Assembly (NCBI RefSeq): GCF_003932955.1
Contig: NZ_QOVY01000007.1
Location: 57,815-121,814, forward strand
Length of the DNA stretch: 64,000 nucleotides
From: Chryseobacterium sp. SC28
Lineage (GTDB): Bacteria > Bacteroidota > Bacteroidia > Flavobacteriales > Weeksellaceae
Reading direction: 5' to 3'
In this document: positions 8,415 through 16,400 of the stretch, piece by piece
Numbering within the stretch: position 1 is the stretch's first letter
Layout of the letters: every line of letters starts with the position of its first letter
The notes under the pieces: generated by a model
What the model saw: only the letters and a program-made list of their open reading frames with translations
Told to the model about the DNA's origin: nothing
Databases searched by the model: none
Program-made: the position numbers and the translations under genes

Positions 8415-9758
8415 ATGGCAAAACTCAAAACGCAATATTTCTGTCAGAACTGCGGCGCACAATATTCGCAATGGCATGGCCAATGCAAAACCTGTGGCGA
8501 GTGGAACACTTTGGTGGAAGAAATCGTGGAAAAAAGCACGCAATCCATTGCCACGAAATCTAAATCGTCCATCATCAACATCATCGAGGTGGAAACCAAT
8601 GAGGAACCGCGAATCATCTCGCCATCTGAAGAGCTCAACCGCGTTTTGGGAGGCGGCATCGTCCTGGGTTCGGTGACGCTGATCGGCGGCGAACCAGGCA
8701 TCGGAAAATCGACGCTTCTTCTGCAGCTGGCTCTGAAAATGAAGAAAAAGATTCTGTACGTTTCGGGCGAAGAAAGTGCCTCGCAAATCAAAATGAGAGC
8801 CGATCGGCTGGCAGAAGTGAAAAACCCAAACTGCTTCCTCTTCACAGAAACTGCGGTAGAAAAAATCCTGCACGAAGCGCAAAAACTGCAGCCCGATTTT
8901 ATGATTATCGATTCTATCCAGACCTTGCAATCGCAATTGATCGAAAGCTCGCCCGGCACGGTTTCCCAAATCCGGGAATGCTCCAACGAAATCATCAAAT
9001 TTGCCAAAGAAAATAACGTCCCCGTTTTCATCGTGGGACACATTACCAAAGACGGCCAAATTGCCGGCCCCAAAGTTTTGGAACACATGGTGGATGTGGT
9101 CCTCAACTTCGATGGCGACCGGAATCACCTCTTCCGACTCTTGCGAGCCAACAAAAATCGCTTTGGCTCGACATCGGAAATCGGAATTTACGAAATGATC
9201 TCCAGCGGACTGAAAGAGATAAAAAATCCATCCGAAATCCTCATCACCAAAAAATTTGAAGAACTATCGGGCAACGCCATTGCTGTAACTTTGGAAGGCA
9301 ACCGCCCGATGCTGCTGGAGATTCAGGCCTTGGTAAGCACTGCTGTTTACGGTACGCCGCAAAGAAGCTCGACTGGTTTTGACGGCAAAAGACTCAATAT
9401 GCTGCTGGCCGTTCTGGAAAAGCGCGCAGGTTTCCAGCTCGGGTCTAAGGATGTTTTCCTCAACATTACGGGAGGCATCAAAACCGACGATCCGGCTTTG
9501 GATCTCGCCGTAGTAGCCTCCATTTTATCGAGTAACGAGGATCTTGCAATCCCTGAACATTATTGTTTTGCTGGAGAGATCGGGCTTAGCGGTGAGATTC
9601 GGCCGGTTGCTCAAGTAGAACAACGCATCACCGAAGCGGAAAAATTGGGCTACGAAAAAATCTACGTTTCTAATCTCAACAAGATCCCGAAAAGAAAATT
9701 CGGCATCACCATCGTGCAGATCAGCAAGATTGAGGATTTTGTGGCGTCTTTGTTTTAA
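8415..9758 (+). CDS. radA: DNA repair protein RadA (Sms)
   Basis: RadA is a RecA-like ATPase that helps process recombination intermediates by driving branch migration. The 447-residue chain opens with a four-cysteine zinc finger (Cys10, 13, 24, 27). It continues with a Walker A loop GEPGIGKST at about residues 92-100 and the RadA-specific KNRFG motif (ANKNRFGSTSEIG). It ends in the Lon-protease-like domain with LAVVASILSS and GLSGEIRPV. All expected domains are intact and the length is normal. Confidence 0.96.
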   Translation: MAKLKTQYFCQNCGAQYSQWHGQCKTCGEWNTLVEEIVEKSTQSIATKSKSSIINIIEVETNEEPRIISPSEELNRVLGGGIVLGSVTLIGGEPGIGKSTLLLQLALKMKKKILYVSGEESASQIKMRADRLAEVKNPNCFLFTETAVEKILHEAQKLQPDFMIIDSIQTLQSQLIESSPGTVSQIRECSNEIIKFAKENNVPVFIVGHITKDGQIAGPKVLEHMVDVVLNFDGDRNHLFRLLRANKNRFGSTSEIGIYEMISSGLKEIKNPSEILITKKFEELSGNAIAVTLEGNRPMLLEIQALVSTAVYGTPQRSSTGFDGKRLNMLLAVLEKRAGFQLGSKDVFLNITGGIKTDDPALDLAVVASILSSNEDLAIPEHYCFAGEIGLSGEIRPVAQVEQRITEAEKLGYEKIYVSNLNKIPKRKFGITIVQISKIEDFVASLF

Positions 9759-9823
9759 CAACCTAAGACTTGAAATGCTTTTTAAATTTTAATTAAATTA
9801 TAGTCCCGCTAAAGAATTTTGTA

Positions 9824-9992
9824 ATGAAAAAATATCTCAACATCTTGATGGCACTCATTGCCGGCGGCGCTTTTTTTTAGAATTTATATTTTGGAATTAA
9901 AACCAATTTTCTGGGATGGTTATTTTACCATCATAGCCTTTTTTTTACTTAGTGTTTTATTTTTAAGTAAATTCACAAAATATCCTTTATGA
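9824..9992 (+). pseudogene. Small membrane protein gene frameshifted in a poly-T run
   Basis: An ORF starting at ATG 9824 reads MKKYLNILMALIAGGAFF and then hits TAG at the end of a run of eight T residues (9871-9878). If the run had seven T residues the frame would continue through RIYILELKPIFWDGYF and a second membrane segment, FTIIAFFLLSVLFL. It would end with TGA at 9990-9992, immediately before acpH, giving a 55-residue two-span membrane protein. The continuous hydrophobic patterning across the shift suggests a once-real gene, now interrupted or switched by slippage. A sequencing error in the homopolymer is an alternative. Confidence 0.55.
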
Positions 9993-9993
9993 T

Positions 9994-10569
9994 TTGAACT
10001 ATCTTGCCCATTCCGTTCTTTCTTTTACCGACGGCCAACTCGTTGGTAATATGATTGCCGATTTTATCAAAAATGATGAAAGGCCGTATTTTCCTTTGGA
10101 AATCCAAGAAGGGATCAAACTGCACCGGGCGATAGACACTTTCACCGATATACATCCCGCCGTTTCGGAGGCCAAAAAAATCTTCAGCCCGCTGGTACGG
10201 CTATATTCCGGCGCTTTTGTAGATGTTGCTTTTGATCAATTTGTGGCGCAGCTTTTCTCACCTGATGAACTGAAAAAGCATGCAGAAAAAACGTATTTGA
10301 CGCTTTGGAAATATGAAAAATGGCTTCCTGCAAACTACCGGCAAATGCTTGTGCGAATGCAAAAGGAGGATTGGTTGTCGAATTACAGAGAAGATCGCGG
10401 GATCCGGTTCAGTATGCAAAATGTGCTTCACAAGGCGAAATATTTGGATGCAGGCTTGCCGGTTTTTGATTTGTTCTTAGCCAATAAATCGGAATTACGC
10501 TTCTATTTTGATCAATTTTTCCCGGATCTACTTTTGGAATGCCAAACGAATTATGAACGATTGATTTAA
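9994..10569 (+). CDS. acpH: Acyl carrier protein phosphodiesterase
   Basis: This enzyme removes the 4'-phosphopantetheine group from holo-ACP. The protein is 191 residues, close to E. coli AcpH (193). The typical opening MNYLAH is read from a TTG start at 9994; the ATG at 9989 is out of frame and runs into a stop, so TTG is the best supported start. HD-like motifs include DGQLVGNMIADFIK, LHRAIDTFTDIHP and DVAFDQFVA. The gene begins 1 bp after the end of the frameshifted small membrane gene, suggesting former co-transcription. Confidence 0.88.
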   Translation: MNYLAHSVLSFTDGQLVGNMIADFIKNDERPYFPLEIQEGIKLHRAIDTFTDIHPAVSEAKKIFSPLVRLYSGAFVDVAFDQFVAQLFSPDELKKHAEKTYLTLWKYEKWLPANYRQMLVRMQKEDWLSNYREDRGIRFSMQNVLHKAKYLDAGLPVFDLFLANKSELRFYFDQFFPDLLLECQTNYERLI

Positions 10570-10643
10570 TCTAAAAATATTGAAGTCCAACCCGGTTCTT
10601 CGACATCAAATTTTTTATAATCCCAATATTTTGCTGCTGAGGT
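10566..10643 (-). pseudogene. Possible C-terminal protein fragment
   Basis: The 99-bp gap between acpH and the VOC gene reads on the minus strand as a 25-residue tail, TSAAKYWDYKKFDVEEPGW followed by TSIFLD, ending at a stop that overlaps the acpH stop codon. It is preceded in frame by a TAA, so there is no start. The amino-acid composition looks protein-like rather than random, and it may be the residue of a deleted gene. I do not recognise the family. Confidence 0.3.
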
Positions 10644-10668
10644 TTATCTTAATTTTAAAATAGAAAAT

Positions 10669-11118
10669 TTATCGATGCTGATCGATGAGGATTTTGTTTC
10701 CGTCGGGATCTGTAAATTCTATATAAGCCGGGCCTTTGGTGTTCTCGTCGGCTTCTGTGCTTAGTTTGATTTGATCGGCTTTGAGTTTTTTCTGGATTTT
10801 GCGAACGTCTGTGAAGGGATTCACTTCTTTGGCATTCTCGTCCCAGCCGGGATTGAAGGTCAAAATATTGCCCTCAAAATAGCCCTTGAAAATCCCGATA
10901 AGGGTGCTTCCGTTCTTCATAATGAGATAGTTCTGCTTCAAATCGCCTCCCATTTGTGAAAACCCGAGTTTTTCATAAAACTCCTTGGATTTTTGCAAAT
11001 CTTTGACATTGAGGCTCACCGAGAAAGCACCCAGGGGGAGTTGCGGGCTCTTGCCGGCGCTTTGCGAAAACATTGGCAATGAAATGAACAGAAATAATAG
11101 TGAAATGTACGTTTTCAT
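10669..11118 (-). CDS. Secreted VOC-family (glyoxalase/bleomycin resistance-like) protein
   Basis: This 149-residue protein starts with a signal peptide (MKTYISLLFLFISLPMFSQS, cleavage likely after residues 18-20). One vicinal-oxygen-chelate module follows, with VSLNVKDLQKSKEFYEKLGF at the start and AYIEFTDPDGNKILIDQH at the end. Most VOC proteins are cytoplasmic; an exported one suggests a periplasmic role. A metal ligand is plausible at the C-terminal EFTDPDGN motif, but substrate and reaction cannot be inferred. Confidence 0.82.
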   Translation of the reverse strand: MKTYISLLFLFISLPMFSQSAGKSPQLPLGAFSVSLNVKDLQKSKEFYEKLGFSQMGGDLKQNYLIMKNGSTLIGIFKGYFEGNILTFNPGWDENAKEVNPFTDVRKIQKKLKADQIKLSTEADENTKGPAYIEFTDPDGNKILIDQHR

Positions 11119-11217
11119 ATTTCGATTTTTTAATTTGTCCTGAAAATTAGTATATTTTTTAAATAAAAGCCTGACTTTAAGTCTTTTATATTTTCGATAT
11201 TCTTTTATGTATTTTGA

Positions 11218-11721
11218 TCAAAATTGCTGATACAAGTAGCGATCCGGATAATTCAGTTTTTTACTTTTCCGTTCGCCATTGACGATGATGTGGATGATGT
11301 TCATTTGATCATCAAACAAATTATACAACAAACTGACGGCAGTTTCCACTTTCTTTGGCGTTGCTAAAGGTGCAGATTCCAAATAGATTTGGACGCTTTC
11401 GTGATCTTCTTCATAACCAATATATTTTAGATTAAGCAATTGGTTGTCAGCTTTTAATCTGATATATTCCGTAACGTACAGTTGCAGCTCTTTGTTGATT
11501 TCGGTCTGATATTTTTTATCCAAAAAATGCACCGACTGTCCATACTTTTTGTTGAGCGCACTTTCCAAATCATCCATAAAAAAACGTCCCGTGACTTCGA
11601 AAGTCTTTGATTTTGAATTATAATTGAACTCTACCGAACCAACGTGGTACGGATGTGGAACAAAGGATAAATTATAAATGATTAACGATAAAATATAACC
11701 AAGAAAAAGCGGTTTTTTCAT
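11218..11721 (-). CDS. DUF6702 family exported protein
   Basis: The start is taken at the internal ATG 11721 (MKKPLFLGYILSLIIYNLSF), which gives a 167-residue protein with a clean signal peptide; an ATG seven codons upstream at 11742 is also possible. After the signal comes PHPYHVGSVEFNYNSKSKTFEVTGRFF, typical of DUF6702. It diverges from the HupE/UreJ-like gene by about 60 bp. Similar pairs occur in flavobacterial genomes, suggesting a shared but undefined envelope or metal-related role. Confidence 0.75.
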   Translation of the reverse strand: MKKPLFLGYILSLIIYNLSFVPHPYHVGSVEFNYNSKSKTFEVTGRFFMDDLESALNKKYGQSVHFLDKKYQTEINKELQLYVTEYIRLKADNQLLNLKYIGYEEDHESVQIYLESAPLATPKKVETAVSLLYNLFDDQMNIIHIIVNGERKSKKLNYPDRYLYQQF

Positions 11722-11782
11722 CTTTAGAAAGTTTGAAATCAAAATTAATGATTATTTTCGTGCGATTTTGAGAAATGAGACG

Positions 11783-12349
11783 ATGGCGGATTTTCTATTT
11801 TATTTGAAGCTGGGCTGGGCGCATATTATTTCTTTGGATGCATTGGATCATCAGCTGTTTATATTGGTTTTGATTGCGGCATACAACTTCAAAGATTTCA
11901 AAAAATTATTGATTCTGGTGACGGCGTTTACCGTTGGGCATTGCATCACGCTGGCATTGTCTAGTTTTGACATGATCCGTATGAAAAGCAGTTGGATAGA
12001 ATTCCTGATTCCCTGCACGATTGTGATCACAAGTTTGGACAATATTTTTTTCAGAGGGAAAAATTCGTACGTATATTACTTCGCTCTGTTTTTCGGCTTG
12101 ATCCACGGGTTGGGATTTGCTAATACGGCGCGGATGATGGTGGCGAATGGGCAAAGCATTGCGATGCCATTGTTGGGTTTTAATGTGGGTTTGGAACTGG
12201 GACAGATTGTTTTGGTGATTATCATTCTCATCATCTTTTCGATCCTGACAAGACTGACCAAACTGAATCAAAGAGATTGTTTGCTCATCATTTCATCCGC
12301 TGCCGGTGCGCTTGCTTTGCAGATGGCCGCGGAAAGAATGCCTTTCTGA
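11783..12349 (+). CDS. HupE/UreJ-type membrane protein
   Basis: The ATG at 11783 (MADFLFYLKLGWAHI) gives 188 residues with about six membrane segments. The arrangement GWAHIISLDALDHQLFIL mirrors the family signature of an early His followed by DHxLF, and FGLIHGLGFAN is the conserved second motif. HupE/UreJ proteins are proposed nickel or other metal permeases. No hydrogenase or urease genes are in the window, so this belongs to the broader uncharacterised branch found next to DUF6702 genes in Bacteroidota. Confidence 0.8.
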   Translation: MADFLFYLKLGWAHIISLDALDHQLFILVLIAAYNFKDFKKLLILVTAFTVGHCITLALSSFDMIRMKSSWIEFLIPCTIVITSLDNIFFRGKNSYVYYFALFFGLIHGLGFANTARMMVANGQSIAMPLLGFNVGLELGQIVLVIIILIIFSILTRLTKLNQRDCLLIISSAAGALALQMAAERMPF

Positions 12350-12389
12350 ATGATAAAAAAGTTGAGGATAATTTATACCATTGACCATT

Positions 12390-12758
12390 CTATTTCAGAA
12401 CCTTCCAACGCGGAATGACGGCCAGAAGTCCGAGGCCGATGTACAGAAATAGGACGGTAACATCGGAGTACAGAAACGTGCTGAGAAAATAGTTGTGAAG
12501 GGCAAAATGGATGGCGACAAAAAGTGGAAAAAGTAGGACGCCCACTTTTCTGAATAGCAAAATTAGGACCGCACTAAGCATTACCAAAAGATCGACTCCA
12601 AAGGTGTAATAGAAGAAATTTTTAGGAATATTGATCTTTTGATGAAGCGAATATTCGACATAATCAGTATAAATACTGAGCGCATAAACCAGGAAAATGA
12701 GGCCAAAAAAGAGGTAATAATCTTTGTTGCTTTGGAAGCTTCTATCAGTTGCTTTCAT
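12390..12758 (-). CDS. Four-span membrane protein, unknown function
   Basis: This 122-residue protein has hydrophobic segments at roughly 15-30, 48-68, 70-90 and 98-115, with charged loops and a basic C terminus (PRWKVLK). I do not recognise a family. It lies downstream of the Lrp-type regulator on the same strand but is separated from it by a strong terminator, so it is probably transcribed alone. It converges on the HupE-like gene. Confidence 0.7.
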   Translation of the reverse strand: MKATDRSFQSNKDYYLFFGLIFLVYALSIYTDYVEYSLHQKINIPKNFFYYTFGVDLLVMLSAVLILLFRKVGVLLFPLFVAIHFALHNYFLSTFLYSDVTVLFLYIGLGLLAVIPRWKVLK

Positions 12759-12770
12759 TTGATAAAATTA

Positions 12771-12800
12771 TAAAAAAAGAGCTTAACGAATAAGCTCTTC
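12771..12800 (-). terminator. Rho-independent terminator after the Lrp-type gene
   Basis: On the minus strand the arms AAGAGCTTA (12799-12791) and TAAGCTCTT (12785-12777) form a perfect 9-bp stem with a 5-nt loop, followed by a run of T residues. Confidence 0.88.
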
Positions 12801-12823
12801 CTATAGAAATTTTTATTAACTAA

Positions 12824-13294
12824 CTATATACTAACCGCATCTATAAGACGGTTCTTATCACTGATATATTCCTCCATAGAGATCATACTTTCGGTTCTCA
12901 TCACATCTTGAATATCATCGATCTGATAAATTATTCTTTTTGCATCTTCGGTATCTTTAGCTCTCATTTTGCAAAAGATGTTATATTTTCCCGATGTTAC
13001 ACTGGCTTCCACCACATTTGGAATCTGAGCCAGCTGCTTCAGCACATCGTGCGTATGGTTCGATTTTGTAAGCAAGATTCCGATGAATGCGGTGAAGTTG
13101 TAATCCAACTTGCCATAATCGATATTAAGGGAAGACCCTAAGATAATGCCTGCATCTTCCATTTTCTTCACACGTACGTGGATGGTTCCCGCGGAAACGT
13201 CCATTTGTTTAGCAATTTCCGTAAAAGGCATTCTGGTATTTTCTACCAAGAAATCCAAAATTTTCTTATCGACTTCGTCTAATTGATAGTTCAT
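12824..13294 (-). CDS. Lrp/AsnC family transcriptional regulator
   Basis: This 156-residue protein has an N-terminal winged-helix DNA-binding domain (LDEVDKKILDFLVENTRMP, then FTEIAKQMDVSAGTIHVRVKKM) and a C-terminal RAM/AsnC ligand-binding domain (residues about 65-145). Such proteins form octamers and usually respond to amino acids. Targets cannot be read from the sequence. A TAAGTTTG -7 box lies upstream. A terminator follows directly. Confidence 0.92.
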   Translation of the reverse strand: MNYQLDEVDKKILDFLVENTRMPFTEIAKQMDVSAGTIHVRVKKMEDAGIILGSSLNIDYGKLDYNFTAFIGILLTKSNHTHDVLKQLAQIPNVVEASVTSGKYNIFCKMRAKDTEDAKRIIYQIDDIQDVMRTESMISMEEYISDKNRLIDAVSI

Positions 13295-13336
13295 TGTTAA
13301 GATTGTTATTTATTTAATATATCGCTAATTATTTTG

Positions 13337-13370
13337 CAAACTTAGAAAAAATTAATTTAACTAAAAACAA
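13337..13370 (-). promoter_or_regulatory. Candidate promoter of the Lrp-type gene
   Basis: Read on the minus strand, TTG (13370-13368) is followed after 23 bp by TAAGTTTG (13344-13337), which matches the TAnnTTTG -7 element. The spacing is at the long end of the consensus range. Confidence 0.45.
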
Positions 13371-13422
13371 TTCTTAAAACATTAACACCTTTTAACAAAA
13401 TCAATAATACGCATGATAATTA

Positions 13423-16400
13423 TCATTTTATCGACTTCTTTCTTAGAGAATCTGCTTTATCCTCATCCGTTCTCACGGTGTCAGATTTTATCTTTTTGCC
13501 CTTTTTGAATAATTTGCCGAAAGAATTGAAACTTCTGCTGTACACTACGCCGGCGCCATAACTTTGATTGGCTCCAGGCGTGGTTGTCGTAAGTCCGATA
13601 TTTGAAGGTTTGGAATAGGCGCGAAACAACCTGCTTCCGTTATTGTTGCGGCTCCAGTCATATTCTATGATTCCTTCTGCAGATAAATAATTATTGGTGG
13701 CGTTATCCATTCGTGTTATCGGTACTCCCAAGCCTGTTTTCAATGTTATTCTCGGCGACAGTTCCAGACTCACACTCGTATTGGCGCGGTCGCTTGTGTT
13801 GGAATTCGGGTCACCGCTGATATAATCCAAATTGACTTGGAAAGCGCTGCTGATGGTATTGATTACCGAACCCAACTGTTTGAACAGCATATTGTATCCG
13901 GTGTTTTGTGCTGTTTTGGAAATGTTGAACTGCAGACCATTTCCATTTGTTACGTTAAAACTGTTGAGTACCAAGATGGATCCGAACTGTATGGTTCTCT
14001 CGTCCTCATTGGTCATTTTGGTCGCCAAAGCTTCTCGTACTTCGGCGGAACCATCCGGCGCGGAAACGTCGAATTCGATCTCAGGTTTTGTAAGGGTATT
14101 GGTTATTTTGGTTGATAAGACGACATTGATGGGCTGTGTAAGCGTCATTCCCAGATATTCTCCGGCATTGGTTACGGGTCTGGTGTAGTTGGCTGTTATG
14201 TCCAGATCCGGCGTCATCGGACTGTCGCTCCAGCGGATGATACTATTTTTGGCAATTTGAAATGTCCTATCCAATATGGCTCTGGAGACAAAGGTGCCGT
14301 TATCAACAGTGTAGGTTCCATTCATCGTGATATTTCCGCTTCTTTCCATTTTAAATTTCAGATGTCGGGCCTGGCCTTTTACAGCAATATTTCCCACATC
14401 ATCACCTACCAAAACATTCACCAGCGTCCCGTTATCGACGGTGATATCAAAATCCATCAGCATATTGGCGCCGGATTTTTTCTTTTTTTCCACACTGATG
14501 CCGCCCTCCTCGTCGCGTTTTAGAAATCTAAGAATCTTGAACTCGTCCACTTTAGATTGCGAAGCACTATTAAAGGTAAAAGTACTGTTGTTCAGCACCG
14601 TGAGCCCATCGTTTGGAGTAGAAATCTCCAATGCGGAAACCGGTCCGCTGACATAGACATCGCCCTGGCCGTAAACCCTTCCCCAGAACAGATCGTTGTC
14701 TTCCTGCGTGTTGTTAATCACCAGAAGATTATCTGCCCGCACAATTAAGTTGATTCCCAGGGAAGAAAGCGTTTCGAACTGGATAGAACCCGAGATACTC
14801 CCTTTAGAATTGGCTCGGCCGTCTTTCATCCCGATGTTGTTGAGAAGTGCCAAACCTCGGGAAAGATTGATGACTGTATCATCAAATGAATAATCAACGC
14901 CCGTGAAGAGCAATTTGAGTCCAAATCCTTTCAAAGCAAGATCGCCGCTATAATCGATATCATTTACCGGACCCGATATTTTGAGATCGCCTGTCGCCTT
15001 TCCGCGGAAATTTCCGAAAATTTCTTTTACAAACTGCTGGGTAAAAGCGAGATCGAAGTCGTTCATATTCGCGTTCACATCCAGAACCGGCGACGCAGCA
15101 TTGTTATCTATCGTTCCGGTGACGTCCAAAGTATTTTTCCCCAAGAATTCCGACGACAGTGCTTGAATACTGAGGTCGAAGACGTTTGGCTTTTCGCTTT
15201 TGGTAATCTTGGTTTCCAGCTTGCCCATTGCTTTTCCATTCATGAAAATATCCGCAACATCCAGATTGATAAGGGGTTCCAGATTGCTTCCCGATTTTCT
15301 TACCAAGATAGTTCCATTGGCATGTCCTTGGATATCAATGGGATTCTTGCTGTTTCCTACAGCCAACAGTTTTGAAATATCAAGATTCTTGACTTCTGCA
15401 TCTGCCGAAAAATCTTTTCCCGATTTGAACTCGGCATTGTTGATCAGCAATTCACTTTCATCAGAAAATATCCGCAAATTTTGTATTAGGAAATCTTTCT
15501 CTTTCTTTCTGTAGGTAATCGAATGATTGAGTTCCGGACTCGTATCGACACTCCACGCCACATTGTTTAGTTTAATGGTGGTCGGTTCAAATCTTAAAAC
15601 ATAATCACCGGCAGGATTGGTCGTTTGGTTGATGTTAACGGCATATTCCTTCATTTGATTATTGGTTTCATCCTCCGGCGTTCCCAGTTTGAAAGACGTT
15701 CCGATATGAAGAATTTGAGCATTTTCATTATTCGCGGTCAATTTTAGACTTTGGAATACATTATTCCCATATTGTCCTCTTTTTACAGTGGCAAGTAATT
15801 GCTGATTGGCGTCCGCCGTATTGACTCTCAAACGGAGACTGTCCACCATCACACTATCGCTCACTTTATTGAGATCGGGCTGATAAATAGCATCGGTCTC
15901 TGCAAGGAATTTTTCAGCTTCCGTCAATTCTTTTGTGCTCGTCATCAAATATTTTAGCGACGCTGCATTGGCATTCAGAATGAGATCATTTGTATTGCCG
16001 ATATAGCTTCCCGAAATTTTGGCGCCATTTTTCAGTTCCAGATCGGGCAGGAAAAATGAAACCAAACCTTGCTGAATATCGAAATCGAAGTCGAAACTTT
16101 GATTGTTATAAGTTTTCTTCGGCGGATTGCCTACCAATATCTTGTTGATACTGTTGCCCACCATATTCCCAATATCCGACAAATTGAATGGGCCGGAAAG
16201 CCTTCCGGTAACAGCTCCGGGCGCATCTACTGACACCATTCTGTTTCCATTTTCAAAAAAGGCTTTGAGTTTGGAATCTGGAATCTGAAGTTTCTGTGCC
16301 GTGGAATTAAGTGTCAAAGCTTTGATTTCGGCATCCAAATTAAGATCATTGAGATTGGTCATCGATAGTTTTCCGGTTATCACGCCGCTCGCGGAGTTGG

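Noticed and set aside
7962..9128. 388-codon open frame on the minus strand across pepD and radA
   Set aside because: It runs opposite two intact, well-conserved genes, spans the gap between them and has low-complexity F/H/R-rich composition typical of antisense shadows.
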